A stretch of 64,000 nt of DNA from the NCBI RefSeq assembly GCF_002270415.1, contig NZ_NNRI01000013.1, positions 496,001 through 560,000 of the forward strand, read 5' to 3'. A program made the translations under genes and the position numbers. Positions within the stretch are counted from its first letter, which is position 1. Every line of letters begins with the position of its first letter. The notes beneath the pieces are model-generated. The model searched no databases. It saw nothing but the letters and a program-made list of their open reading frames with translations, and was not told the origin of the DNA. This DNA is from Mesorhizobium sophorae. GTDB lineage: Bacteria > Pseudomonadota > Alphaproteobacteria > Rhizobiales > Rhizobiaceae. Positions 17,176 to 26,324 of this stretch are shown here, one piece after another.

Positions 17176-17203
17176 AGCCCGCCCCGCAAGGAGCGGGCTT
17201 TTT
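17176..17203 (+). terminator. Terminator after the NlpD/DipM-like gene
   Basis: AGCCCGC (17176-17182) pairs with GCGGGCT (17193-17199), with inner C/G pairs around GCAA, followed by TTTTT. It separates the plus-strand operon from the convergent ATPase gene. Confidence 0.8.
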
Positions 17204-17222
17204 CAGTGGCTTTTCTCCGACC

Positions 17223-18098
17223 CTAATCCTTGAGCGGCTTGCCGAGCCGTCCTGCCAGGTCCTGGGTGAACTGCCAGGCGACACGGCCGGAGCGGCTGCC
17301 ACGCGTCGTCGCCCATTCCAGCGCTTCGGCGCGCAACGTCTGCGGATCGACGGAAAGATCGTGATGGCGGACATAGCCGTCGATCATGTCGAGATATTCG
17401 TCCTGCGAACATTTGTGGAAGCCGAGCCACAGGCCGAACCGGTCTGAGAGCGAGACCTTCTCCTCGACCGCTTCGGACGGGTTGATGGCGGTCGAGCGCT
17501 CATTGTCGATCATGTCGCGCGGCAAGAGATGACGGCGGTTCGAGGTGGCGTAGAAGATGACGTTGGCCGGGCGGCCCTCGACGCCGCCTTCAAGCGCTGC
17601 CTTCAGCGACTTGTAGGAGGTGTCGTCGTGGTCGAAGGAGAGGTCGTCGCAAAACAGGATGAAGTGGAAGGGGGCTGACTTCAGCAGTCCCATCAGCTTC
17701 GGCAGCGTGTCGATGTCCTCGCGGTGGATTTCGATCAGCTTCAGCGGCAGGTCGGACTTGGCCCTGGCGTTGATCTCCGCATGCACGGCCTTGACCAGCG
17801 ACGATTTGCCCATGCCGCGCGCGCCCCACAACAACACGTTGTTGGCTGCGTAGCCGGCAGCGAAGCGTTCGGTGTTGTCGACAAGGATATCGCGGACGCG
17901 GTCGACGCCACGGATCAGGCCGATGTCGACGCGGTTGACCTTCCGCACCGGCTCCAGATAGCCGGGATCGGCCTGCCAGACGAAGCAGTCGGCCCCGCCG
18001 ATGTCCGTTTCAGGCACCGGCGGCGGGGCGAGGCGGCTAACCGCTTCGATCAGGCTGTCGAGCTTCTTGTTGAGGGCGTCAATGCTGTTGTCGGTCAT
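17223..18098 (-). CDS. DUF815-family P-loop ATPase
   Basis: About 291 residues. Walker A is GARGMGKSSLVKAVH and Walker B is FILFCDDLSFD; downstream ATSNRRHLLPRD resembles the sensor-1 region of AAA+ proteins, and RSGRVAWQFTQDLAGRLG follows at the C-terminus. Proteins of this family are widespread ATPases of unknown role, commonly next to yajC in Rhizobiales. The frame is open to 18224, but the ATG at 18098 gives MTDNSIDALNKKLDSL and avoids unlikely upstream sequence. It is divergent from yajC and convergent with the LysM/M23 gene. Confidence 0.88.
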   Translation of the reverse strand: MTDNSIDALNKKLDSLIEAVSRLAPPPVPETDIGGADCFVWQADPGYLEPVRKVNRVDIGLIRGVDRVRDILVDNTERFAAGYAANNVLLWGARGMGKSSLVKAVHAEINARAKSDLPLKLIEIHREDIDTLPKLMGLLKSAPFHFILFCDDLSFDHDDTSYKSLKAALEGGVEGRPANVIFYATSNRRHLLPRDMIDNERSTAINPSEAVEEKVSLSDRFGLWLGFHKCSQDEYLDMIDGYVRHHDLSVDPQTLRAEALEWATTRGSRSGRVAWQFTQDLAGRLGKPLKD

Positions 18099-18381
18099 GT
18101 CGGTCTTTTGTTTTTCGCGTTTTGAAGTGGGGGGCGTGCCGATTCCGTCGGGTTCGAAACCGGTTGCAACCTTTTGTTCGAGCGTGATCTTTTCCGAAAA
18201 CCGGCTCGTGCTGTTCGCGATCATGCTCTAACACGGCTCAACAGGCCGGAAAAGCAGCCGATTTGGCGGGCCACGCAGTTGCATTGGCAACTTTACCGAC
18301 TATATTCCGGCCAAATTTCAAGGGGCCGCCAAACTCCACAAGGACGGGTGGCGGCTGTTTTCAAAATTCAGGAGTACCTCG

Positions 18382-18723
18382 ATGTTCGTGACACCGGCAT
18401 ACGCCCAAGGCATCGGCGGCGCCTCTCCCGATATGTTCATCAGCATTTTGCCGTTTGTCCTGATTTTCGTGATCATGTATTTTCTGATCATCCGGCCGCA
18501 GCGCACGCAGCTGAAGAAGCGCGGCGAGATGCTGGCCGCGGTTCGTCGCGGCGACACGGTCGTCACTGGCGGCGGCTTCGTCGGCAAGGTGACCAAGGTG
18601 ATCGACGACAACGAACTCGAAATCGACCTCGGCGGTGGCACCAAGGTGACCGCGCTGCGTTCGACGATCGCCGATGTGCGCGTCAAGGGCGAGCCTGTGG
18701 CGAACCAGAACGCCAAGAAATAA
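18382..18723 (+). CDS. yajC: Preprotein translocase subunit YajC
   Basis: 113 residues. One membrane helix (FISILPFVLIFVIMYFLIIR) is followed by the conserved RPQRTQLKKRGEMLAAVRRGD and the beta-rich domain VVTGGGFVGKV...LRSTIADV. YajC joins SecDF in the accessory complex that assists SecYEG. It lies 51 bases upstream of secDF, as in most proteobacteria. An AGGAG-type site (CAGGAGTACCTCG) precedes the ATG. Confidence 0.95.
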   Translation: MFVTPAYAQGIGGASPDMFISILPFVLIFVIMYFLIIRPQRTQLKKRGEMLAAVRRGDTVVTGGGFVGKVTKVIDDNELEIDLGGGTKVTALRSTIADVRVKGEPVANQNAKK

Positions 18724-18774
18724 CCGAATTTCAGGCGGAGCGATCCGCGGATACGCTCTGACGGACGACGCCAT

Positions 18775-21327
18775 ATGCTTTATTTTTCGCGCTTCAAGAT
18801 GATCCTGATCTGGGTGGCCGTGGCCATCACAGTGATCCTCGCCGCGCCCAATCTGTTCTCCGCCAGCACTCTGGCCCAGCTCCCCAGCTGGGTGCCGAAG
18901 CGCCAAATGACGCTCGGCCTCGATCTGCAGGGCGGCTCGCACATCCTGCTGGAGATGAATCAGAACGACCTGATCAAGGACCGGCTGGAGACGACGCGCG
19001 ACGAAATCCGCACACTGCTGCGTGACGCCAAGATCGGCTATACCGGGCTTGCCGGCACGGGTCGGACCTTGCAGGTCCGCATCACCGATCCCGCCCAGCT
19101 AGATGCCGCAAAGAAAGCGTTGAAGTCGCTGACTGATCCCGTCGCTGCCGGCCTGTTCACCGGCGGCTCCATCCAGGAAATGACGCTCGACGATTCCGAG
19201 CCCGGCCTGCTCAAGTTCAACGTCACCGATGCCGGCATCAAATACCGCACGTCGACCGCCTTGACGCAGTCGATCGAAGTGGTCGAACGCCGCGTCAACG
19301 AACTCGGCACGACCGAGCCGATTGTGCAGCGGCAGGGCGACGATCGTATCCTTGTCCAGGTGCCGGGCCTACAGGACCCGCAAAGGCTGAAGGAAATCCT
19401 CGGCCAGACCGCCAAGCTGACGTTCCAGATGGTCGACCAGTCGATGCCGGTGCAGGACGCGCTCAATGGCCGCCCGCCTGCCGGCTCTTCGGTGCTGTAT
19501 TCGCAGGACGATCCGCCGGTTCCCTATCTGATCGAAAACCGCGTCATCGTTTCGGGCGAAAATCTCGTCGATGCCCAGGCGACATACAATTCGCAGAACA
19601 ACGAGCCGGTGGTTTCATTCCGCTTCGATTCGAAAGGTGCGGCGCGCTTCGGCCAGGCCACGGCGCAGAATGTCGGCAAGCTGTTTGCCATCATCCTCGA
19701 CAATCAGGTGATTTCGGCGCCGCAGATCCGCGAGCCGATCCTCGGCGGCACCGGCCAGATCTCGGGTAATTTCACAGCCCAGAGCGCCAACGACCTCGCC
19801 GTGCTGCTGCGCGCCGGCGCATTGCCCGCGACGCTGACGGTGATCGAAGAGCGTACCGTTGGTCCAGGGCTCGGCCAGGATTCCATCCATGCCGGCAAGG
19901 TCGCCGGCATCATCGGCTCGGTCCTCGTCGTGGCCTTCATGTTCGTTGCCTACGGCTTCCTCGGCTTCCTCGCCAACATCGCGCTGGCGGTGCACGTGGC
20001 GATGATCGTCGGGCTGTTGTCGCTGCTTGGCGCGACGCTGACCTTGCCGGGTATCGCCGGTATCGTGCTGACCATCGGCATGGCCGTCGATTCCAACGTG
20101 CTGATCTACGAGCGTATTCGCGAGGAGCGACGCGCCGGCCGTTCGGTGATCCAGGCGATTGACACCGGCTTCTCGAAGGCGCTGGCGACCATCGTCGATT
20201 CCAACGTCACATCGCTGATCGCCACCGTGGTGTTGTTCTATCTCGGCACCGGGCCGGTGAAGGGCTTTGCCATCACCTACGCCATCGGCATTCTGACCAC
20301 GGTCTTCACCGCCTTCACCTTCACCCGGATGCTGGTATCGATCTGGTTGCGACGCGCGCGGCCGAAGGAGTTGCCTCACGCGCCGGTGACCTTCGTCAAG
20401 CCTGGGACGAAAATTCCATTCATGGGCATCCGTCGCTGGACGTTCACGCTATCGAGCGCGCTTTCGATCCTGTCCGTGGTGACGTTCATGACCGTCGGCA
20501 TCAACTACGGCATCGATTTCAAGGGCGGTTCGCTGATCGAGGTGCAGTCCAAGAGCGGCAATGCGGATATCGCCGACATCAGAGGCCGGCTGTCGGACCT
20601 CAACATCGGTGAAGTGCAGGTGCAGCAGTTCGGTGCGCCGAACGACGTGCTGATCCGCGTTGGCACGCAGGATGGCGGCGAGAATGCCGAGCAGACGGTC
20701 ATCGACAAGGTGCGCGGCGAACTGCAGGACCAGTATGATTTCCGCCGTGTCGAAGTGGTGGGCCCGACGGTTTCCGGCGAGTTGGCCAAGCAAGGTACGA
20801 TTGCCATGCTGGTCGCGCTGGTCGGCATCCTGATCTATGTCTGGTTCCGCTTCGAATGGCAGTTCGCTGTTGGCGCCATCGTCGCCACCGTGCACGACGT
20901 TGTCATGACGCTTGGCTTCTTCGTCATCACCGGGCTTGAATTCAACCAGTCGTCGCTGGCGGCAATCCTGACCATCATCGGCTATTCGCTGAACGACACC
21001 ATCGTCGTCTATGACCGCGTTCGCGAGGATCTCAGAAAATACAAGAAGATGCCGCTGCCGCAGCTTTTGAATAACGCCATCAATGAGACGCTTTCGAGAA
21101 CGACACTGACCTCGGTGACGACCAGCTTGGCATTGCTGGCGCTGGTGCTGTTCGGCGGCGAGGTTATCCGCTCCTTCACGCTGGCGATGCTGTTCGGCGT
21201 CGTTTTCGGCACCTATTCGTCGATCTTCATCGCCGCGCCGCTGCTCATCCTGTTCAAGTTGCGGCCCCAGGCCTCGACCTCGGATGAGGAGAAGCCGCTC
21301 GGCGGCGGCAAGGCGGTCGCGACCTGA
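18775..21327 (+). CDS. secDF: Protein translocase SecDF (fused SecD and SecF)
   Basis: 850 residues. The SecD half (about 1-540) starts with a membrane helix and TLGLDLQGGSHILLEM, has a large periplasmic P1 domain, and ends with helices containing TIGMAVDSNVLIYERIREE. The SecF half begins near residue 545 (MGIRRWTFTLSSALSIL), contains GIDFKGGSLIEV, and ends with TIIGYSLNDTIVVYDRVRED. Both halves keep the RND-type Asp residues thought to carry protons. SecDF uses proton motive force to pull exported proteins across the inner membrane. Most bacteria encode SecD and SecF separately; the fusion is usual in Rhizobiales. Confidence 0.97.
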   Translation: MLYFSRFKMILIWVAVAITVILAAPNLFSASTLAQLPSWVPKRQMTLGLDLQGGSHILLEMNQNDLIKDRLETTRDEIRTLLRDAKIGYTGLAGTGRTLQVRITDPAQLDAAKKALKSLTDPVAAGLFTGGSIQEMTLDDSEPGLLKFNVTDAGIKYRTSTALTQSIEVVERRVNELGTTEPIVQRQGDDRILVQVPGLQDPQRLKEILGQTAKLTFQMVDQSMPVQDALNGRPPAGSSVLYSQDDPPVPYLIENRVIVSGENLVDAQATYNSQNNEPVVSFRFDSKGAARFGQATAQNVGKLFAIILDNQVISAPQIREPILGGTGQISGNFTAQSANDLAVLLRAGALPATLTVIEERTVGPGLGQDSIHAGKVAGIIGSVLVVAFMFVAYGFLGFLANIALAVHVAMIVGLLSLLGATLTLPGIAGIVLTIGMAVDSNVLIYERIREERRAGRSVIQAIDTGFSKALATIVDSNVTSLIATVVLFYLGTGPVKGFAITYAIGILTTVFTAFTFTRMLVSIWLRRARPKELPHAPVTFVKPGTKIPFMGIRRWTFTLSSALSILSVVTFMTVGINYGIDFKGGSLIEVQSKSGNADIADIRGRLSDLNIGEVQVQQFGAPNDVLIRVGTQDGGENAEQTVIDKVRGELQDQYDFRRVEVVGPTVSGELAKQGTIAMLVALVGILIYVWFRFEWQFAVGAIVATVHDVVMTLGFFVITGLEFNQSSLAAILTIIGYSLNDTIVVYDRVREDLRKYKKMPLPQLLNNAINETLSRTTLTSVTTSLALLALVLFGGEVIRSFTLAMLFGVVFGTYSSIFIAAPLLILFKLRPQASTSDEEKPLGGGKAVAT

Positions 21328-21356
21328 CGCGCGGCCCCGAAGGGGGTGACAAAACG

Positions 21357-21749
21357 GTGACCGGCAAAGGCATCGTCATCCGTGAGGCGCATTTCCCCGG
21401 CCGCGCGCCGATCGAAGCCTATGGCAATGGCGGGTTCCGCTTCGCCGACATGTCGCATCGCGGCTCGCTGCTCTGTCTGCCATCCGGCATCCATGGCTGG
21501 GAACCGGCTGATCCTGCGGCGCTGACGGTGGCGGATTTTGACAGGCTGCTGGCTGAAGCCGACAAGATCGAGATCCTGGTGGTCGGCATGGGCAGGGATC
21601 TCAGGCCATTGCCGTCGGCACTGCGAGCCGCGCTGAAGGCGGCGGGCATTGCGTCCGATCCGATGTCGACGGGTGCCGCGGTGCGGACCTACAATGTCCT
21701 TTTGGCGGAAGACCGCGCCGTGGCCGCCGCGCTCATCGCCGTCGATTGA
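21357..21749 (+). CDS. Mth938-like (DUF498) protein, NDUFAF3 homologue
   Basis: 130 residues, starting at a GTG 29 bases after secDF. The Mth938-like fold is recognisable from AYGNGGFRFADMSHRGSLLC, IEILVVGMGRDLRPLPSALR (the conserved GxG-x4 core) and AGIASDPMSTGAAVRTYNVL. The human homologue NDUFAF3 is a complex I assembly factor. The next gene, one base away, belongs to the family of NDUFAF6, a second complex I assembly factor. Both are adjacent to secDF, which suggests a shared role in membrane complex assembly; that is inference. Confidence 0.88.
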   Translation: MTGKGIVIREAHFPGRAPIEAYGNGGFRFADMSHRGSLLCLPSGIHGWEPADPAALTVADFDRLLAEADKIEILVVGMGRDLRPLPSALRAALKAAGIASDPMSTGAAVRTYNVLLAEDRAVAAALIAVD

Positions 21750-21750
21750 C

Positions 21751-22596
21751 ATGTCTCAGAATGCCAAAATCGTCATGGATGCGGTGCGCGCCTCCGATCA
21801 CGACCGCTATCTCACCGCACTTTACGCGCCGGCCGACAAGCGCGATGCGCTGCTTTCGCTCTACGCCTTCAATGCCGAGATCGCCGGCATTCGCGATCGC
21901 ATCCACGAAGCACTGCCTGGCGAGGTGCGGCTGCAATGGTGGCGCGATGTCATTGCCGCTGAAGATGACGGCGCAAGCATCGGCCACCCCGTTGCCGACA
22001 CGCTGAAGGCGACGATTTCCGCTTTCCGCCTGCCGAGACCGGCCTTCGACAACATGCTCGAAGCGCGCATTTTCGACCTCTACGACGATCCGATGCCGTC
22101 GCGCACCGATCTGGAAGGTTATTGCGGCGAGACGGCGGCGGCACTTATCCAGCTTGCCGCGATGGTGCTCGATCCCGTCGCGGCGCCACGGTTTGCCGAG
22201 CTTTCAGGCAGGGCAGGCTGTGCGCAGGCGATGACCGGCCTGCTGCTTCTGCTGCCGCTGCACCGCAAACGCGGGCAATGTTTTGTCCCGGCCGATATCC
22301 TGGCCGCGGCTGGATCGTCGCCAGAAGAGTTTGTTGCCGGCGATGGTGGCCCTGGCGCCAAGCGTGCGGTGGCAGCGATGATGGCGCTGGCGCGCGACCA
22401 TCTTTCCGCCTTCGAGCAGGGCGCGTCTGCTCTGCCGGTCTCGTTGCATCAGGCATTCCTGCCGTTGGCCCTGTCGCGTGCCTATCTCAGGAAAATGGAG
22501 AGTGGTTCGCCGCTCGATGGGGTGGCGCGGCTGTCGGCCTTGCGCCGGCATTGGCTGCTGCTGCGGCGCGCGAGCAAGGGCTGGCCGGCACTTTGA
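21751..22596 (+). CDS. Squalene/phytoene synthase-family protein, NDUFAF6 homologue
   Basis: 281 residues. The trans-isoprenyl diphosphate synthase fold is visible in DHDRYLTALYAPADKRDALL, LYAFNAEIAGIRD, LQWWRDVIAA and YCGETAAALIQLAA. The two Asp-rich motifs (DxxxD) that bind magnesium-pyrophosphate in true phytoene synthases are weak: AEIAGIRDRI replaces the first and the second is absent. That favours the non-catalytic NDUFAF6-like subgroup over carotenoid or hopanoid synthesis. The ATG at 21751 follows the upstream stop by one base. The frame is open further upstream but overlaps the DUF498 gene. Confidence 0.85.
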   Translation: MSQNAKIVMDAVRASDHDRYLTALYAPADKRDALLSLYAFNAEIAGIRDRIHEALPGEVRLQWWRDVIAAEDDGASIGHPVADTLKATISAFRLPRPAFDNMLEARIFDLYDDPMPSRTDLEGYCGETAAALIQLAAMVLDPVAAPRFAELSGRAGCAQAMTGLLLLLPLHRKRGQCFVPADILAAAGSSPEEFVAGDGGPGAKRAVAAMMALARDHLSAFEQGASALPVSLHQAFLPLALSRAYLRKMESGSPLDGVARLSALRRHWLLLRRASKGWPAL

Positions 22597-22678
22597 CGTA
22601 AACGTCAATCATGTTAAGGAGTCTCCCGGCCAAAACTGTTGCCAAAGACGACAGACCGGCCGGAGGAGATACCCATCC

Positions 22679-23113
22679 ATGAGCTTGCCTTTGCTGGTCG
22701 CGATCGTCGCCCTTGGCATTGCGCTGTCGGTCGCCGCCGTACATTTCACCGGCGGCAGCAAGACGGCCACGCTTGCTGGCACGGACCAGGCGCTGAGCCG
22801 TTTCGCCGAGGACTTTCCCGACGAGGTGGCCGCAACAGTTCGCCTGACGGCTGATGCCGGGACGGCGTTCCTGGATCTCGGGCGAGGGCGCACCGGCATC
22901 GTTCACAGCGTTGGCGACTGTTTTTTGACCCGCATCGTCACATCTCGGGACGTCACGGCTTTGACTGCCGGCGACGCAGACACGGTCTCGTTTCGGCTAG
23001 CCGACTTCACCTGGAAGGGCGGTCGCTTTCGCTTTGCCAGCGCAACAGATGCGCAAGGCTTGCTGAAAGCGCTTGAGCCGCGACATTCAAATTCCGCTGG
23101 GGAGGCGACGTGA
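22679..23113 (+). CDS. Hypothetical membrane-anchored protein
   Basis: 144 residues. An N-terminal membrane helix (LPLLVAIVALGIALSVAAVH) is followed by a soluble, mostly beta domain containing RTGIVHSVGDCFLTR and VSFRLADFTWKGGRFRFAS. I do not recognise the family. The stop overlaps the start of the sterol desaturase-family gene (TGATG), so the two are probably translated together, pointing to a role in the same membrane process. The start is the ATG after GAGGAGATACCCATCC. Confidence 0.75.
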   Translation: MSLPLLVAIVALGIALSVAAVHFTGGSKTATLAGTDQALSRFAEDFPDEVAATVRLTADAGTAFLDLGRGRTGIVHSVGDCFLTRIVTSRDVTALTAGDADTVSFRLADFTWKGGRFRFASATDAQGLLKALEPRHSNSAGEAT

Positions 23114-24063
23114 TGGACAGCTACAACTTTCCGCAGGTCACCCAACTGGCTATCCCGTTCTTCGTTGCCGCGATCCTGATCGAGCTTTGGCTGGTGCGCA
23201 GCGGCCGCGCCAAGGGCTCGTTCGAGACGCGCGACACGCTGACCAGCCTGATGATGGGCACCGGCAATGTCGTTGCCGGGCTGCTGCTCGGCGTGGTGTC
23301 CTACTGGGCGCTGCTGTGGCTGTGGCAGTTCCGCGTCTTCAACCTTGGCCTGTCGGTCTGGGTGTTCCTGGCCGCCTTCCTGCTCGATGACCTGCGCTAC
23401 TATGTCTACCACCGCATAGCGCACAGGGTGCGCTGGGTGTGGGCCGAGCACGTCAACCACCACTCAAGCCAGCACTACAATCTGTCGACGGCGCTGAGGC
23501 AAAGCTGGACCAGCCTGTTCACCTTCATGTTCGTGCTGCAGGCGCCGCTGGTGCTGCTTGGCTTCCATCCGGCGGTGATTGCCTTCACCTTCGGATTCAA
23601 CCTGGTCTGGCAGTTCTGGATCCACACCGAGACGATCGGCAAGATGTGGGGCTGGTTCGAGTTGGTCTTCAACACGCCGTCGCACCACCGCGTCCACCAC
23701 GCCACCAATCCGCGTTATCTCGACGCCAATTATGCCGGCACACTGATTATTTGGGACCGCCTGTTCGGCACCTTCGTCGAAGAGCTGGAAGAGGACCGGC
23801 CGCGCTACGGCATCGTCAAGAACCTTGGCACCTTCAATCCGCTGAAAGTGGCGTTCCACGAATGGATCGGCATGTTCACGGATGCCTTTGCACCGGGGCT
23901 GAGCTTGAGCGATCGGCTGAACTACCTGATCAAGCCGCCGGGCTGGAGCCATGACGGCTCGCGCGAAACCTCGGAGAGCCTGAAAGCCGCCTATGTCAGG
24001 CGGAATCCGGGCGAAGCCGGCAAGCCGGGCTTACCGGAGGCGAGTGCTGCGCCGGCCGAATAG
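23113..24063 (+). CDS. Fatty acid hydroxylase / sterol desaturase family protein
   Basis: About 316 residues with four or more membrane segments. The three histidine boxes of the family are present: HRIAH, HVNHHSSQ and HHRVHHATN, which hold a di-iron centre. Members hydroxylate or desaturate membrane lipids such as fatty acids, carotenoids and hopanoids. In rhizobia a hopanoid or ornithine lipid is a possible target, but nothing here fixes the substrate. A GTG at 23110 is an alternative start. It is coupled to the preceding membrane-anchored protein. Confidence 0.9.
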   Translation: MDSYNFPQVTQLAIPFFVAAILIELWLVRSGRAKGSFETRDTLTSLMMGTGNVVAGLLLGVVSYWALLWLWQFRVFNLGLSVWVFLAAFLLDDLRYYVYHRIAHRVRWVWAEHVNHHSSQHYNLSTALRQSWTSLFTFMFVLQAPLVLLGFHPAVIAFTFGFNLVWQFWIHTETIGKMWGWFELVFNTPSHHRVHHATNPRYLDANYAGTLIIWDRLFGTFVEELEEDRPRYGIVKNLGTFNPLKVAFHEWIGMFTDAFAPGLSLSDRLNYLIKPPGWSHDGSRETSESLKAAYVRRNPGEAGKPGLPEASAAPAE

Positions 24064-24150
24064 TGAAGTAAACTACGACCTGGTGGCAATTTGACAGCAT
24101 GATGGCTTGGTACTATTTTTGATATCCTAGTACTTTTGAGGGTGGTGATC

Positions 24151-26310
24151 ATGCTTCGTCTTGTATCCACTTGCTTTTTTCTGCTCGTCACAACATTGAC
24201 CTACGCTGCGCCAGCCATCGACTGGCGGGTCAAGCATCCTTTCCGGTATTTCACCGAAACCACCGATTTCGATATGCAGCGGGAAGCCATGGCCGAGGTC
24301 ATGGCAACGCATGGCGGCGCCTTAACGGCTACGGCTGTTTCCGATCTCGAACGGCTGCTCAACGATCCGCGTTGGCTGCGTGAGTGGTACAAACAGGACG
24401 CCACGCTCTATCCAAATCCCAAGGGCGCGGGCCGGCCCGAACGCGGCTGGGCGAACCCTATCAATCGTCGCCGCTCCACCTGCTGGGACGCCCGAGAACA
24501 GTGGCATTCGTCCTGCGCCAGCGACAGTTTCGGAACGGCACTTCAGAGCGACTACGTGCGCCCGCAAGGGCACACCGTTGTCTTCAGCTTGACGGATGCG
24601 CCGGCCGGCATCTGCCGATGGCAAGCCGCGCGGCCGATTTTCATTGCCGGACGTGGCCGGCTTTCGGCGACGGCGGAACAGCCCTGCGCCGCGCTCTTTG
24701 AAGCGCGCATTCCCTTTGAACCAGATATCCCGGAAGCTGCGCGCGGCGTCGATGTGTCTGTGACCCTGCCGAACGGCACGGTGCTTTCGCAACCTTCCAT
24801 CTGGGTTCGTGACCGGCTCATCGCCGGTATCGGTGACAGTTTTTCGTCGGGCGAAGGCAATCCCGATACACCGGTCGAGATCGATCCGCTGTCAAGACGG
24901 AGACTTCTCAACATCTCCTTCGTCTACGACCCCGACACCCAGGCGATCAAATCGGTACCAGCCTATTCGTTGCCGGTCCGCTATCAGAATGCGCCGGCTG
25001 GCTGGCTCGACCGCAAATGCCATCGTTCGGCCTATAGCTACCATCTGCGCACCGCCTTGCAGGTCGCTCTTGCCGATCCCAAGCACAGTGCGGTGACGTT
25101 TCTCGGCTTTGCCTGCTCGGGAGCCGAAGTGACGGAAGGGCTGCTTTTTCCCTATGCCGGGGTTGAGGCAGTCAACAGTTCCTATTTTTCGTCGGGCGGC
25201 AAACTGCGTCGCGACTTGCCGCAGATCGATCGGCTGATGATCGAACTGTGCCGCGATGATCTTCTGCGCACGCATGCAACCCGTACAGTGGCTTTCGACA
25301 CGCCGCTCACCGACGAGCGAGGCCGCGCATTGCGCAGCGCCAAACTCCTCGACTGCAAACCGGGGCGGTTCCTGCGGACGATCGACATGCTGATCGTGTC
25401 CATCGGTGGAAACGATGTCGGCTTCACACCGCTCATCGTGGAAGCGCTGACCAAGACAAGGCCTCCATACGCAAACGCCAACAGCAGTTTCCGCGCCGAC
25501 GCCCTCGGCGCGTCAGTCATTCGAACTGTCGCTCGGATCGCCAAAGCGCATGATGTCGCCACGGCGCGAATCCGCGCAAAGGAGCTGCCGGCGCGCTTTG
25601 CCGCCTTGCGAAAGGCGCTGGCGCCGCTGCCCATCGCCAGCAACGGTGGAATGCCCAACATTGTGCTGACCGCGTTTCCCAAGATCGAATTCAACCAGGA
25701 CGGAAGGCTCTGTGGCGAAGCCACACCGCGTGAAAGGCTTGAAGGCTTCAATGTCGGCGGGGTGCTGTCGATCGACGTGCCTACGCTGCGCCCCATCAGC
25801 GATTTCGCCAACAATGTGCTTTACCCGGCGACGCGCGACGCCGCCCACGCAGGAAACTGGCATTTCGTCGATGCCCAGCGTGCCGCGTTCGCCAAGCATG
25901 GGATCTGCGCGCAAAAGAGCTCGTCGAGCGGCGTCACGGCCGCCGAGAGCCTGATGTTGCCCTACTACCATGCGGACGGGCCGCGACCGGACAAATGGTC
26001 GGAATTCGAGCCTTTTTCCGCTCGTCGCGATGCCGATTTCAAGGCTTCTCGCGACACGCGTGCCTACGCGCCGCGCGAGCGCTGGTTCCGCACCATCAAC
26101 GACATCTGTCTTTTCGTGCAGTCCAAGGCGAGCGGCACGCCACCGCCGCCGCAAGATTGGGCGTTGCTGGATCTGGTCGAGGTTTGTTTGGGCGGTCCGT
26201 TCCATCCGACCGCGGAAGGCCATGCCCACATCGCCGACGCGGTGTTCGCGGCAGCAACCACGATGCTCAACTTGCCACGGCCAACGGTCGCGGATGTGCG
26301 ACCGCACTGA
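24151..26310 (+). CDS. Large exported SGNH/GDSL hydrolase-like protein
   Basis: About 719 residues. The N-terminus is a signal peptide (MLRLVSTCFFLLVTTLTYA). SGNH motifs are present in order: block I GIGDSFSSGEG near residue 230 with the nucleophile Ser, block III SIGGNDVGF near 416, and block V HPTAEGH near 685 with the catalytic Asp/His region. Large insertions separate the blocks, so it is more than twice the size of simple GDSL esterases. Family members act as lipases, esterases or polysaccharide deacetylases; substrate unknown. An AGGGTGG site precedes the ATG; TTG at 24136 is an alternative. The AT-rich 88 bases upstream and the isolated position suggest its own promoter. Confidence 0.85.
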   Translation: MLRLVSTCFFLLVTTLTYAAPAIDWRVKHPFRYFTETTDFDMQREAMAEVMATHGGALTATAVSDLERLLNDPRWLREWYKQDATLYPNPKGAGRPERGWANPINRRRSTCWDAREQWHSSCASDSFGTALQSDYVRPQGHTVVFSLTDAPAGICRWQAARPIFIAGRGRLSATAEQPCAALFEARIPFEPDIPEAARGVDVSVTLPNGTVLSQPSIWVRDRLIAGIGDSFSSGEGNPDTPVEIDPLSRRRLLNISFVYDPDTQAIKSVPAYSLPVRYQNAPAGWLDRKCHRSAYSYHLRTALQVALADPKHSAVTFLGFACSGAEVTEGLLFPYAGVEAVNSSYFSSGGKLRRDLPQIDRLMIELCRDDLLRTHATRTVAFDTPLTDERGRALRSAKLLDCKPGRFLRTIDMLIVSIGGNDVGFTPLIVEALTKTRPPYANANSSFRADALGASVIRTVARIAKAHDVATARIRAKELPARFAALRKALAPLPIASNGGMPNIVLTAFPKIEFNQDGRLCGEATPRERLEGFNVGGVLSIDVPTLRPISDFANNVLYPATRDAAHAGNWHFVDAQRAAFAKHGICAQKSSSSGVTAAESLMLPYYHADGPRPDKWSEFEPFSARRDADFKASRDTRAYAPRERWFRTINDICLFVQSKASGTPPPPQDWALLDLVEVCLGGPFHPTAEGHAHIADAVFAAATTMLNLPRPTVADVRPH

Positions 26311-26324
26311 AGGGAGGAGCAGGG

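Noticed and set aside
18150..18175. GTTCGAAACC-like T-arm near 18155 as a tRNA
   Set aside because: No acceptor, D or anticodon arm can be built around it; it is the noncoding leader of the DUF815 gene.
21751..22596. Phytoene or squalene synthase of carotenoid or hopanoid biosynthesis
   Set aside because: DxxxD motifs are weak or absent and the gene stands beside an NDUFAF3 homologue, not beside isoprenoid genes.
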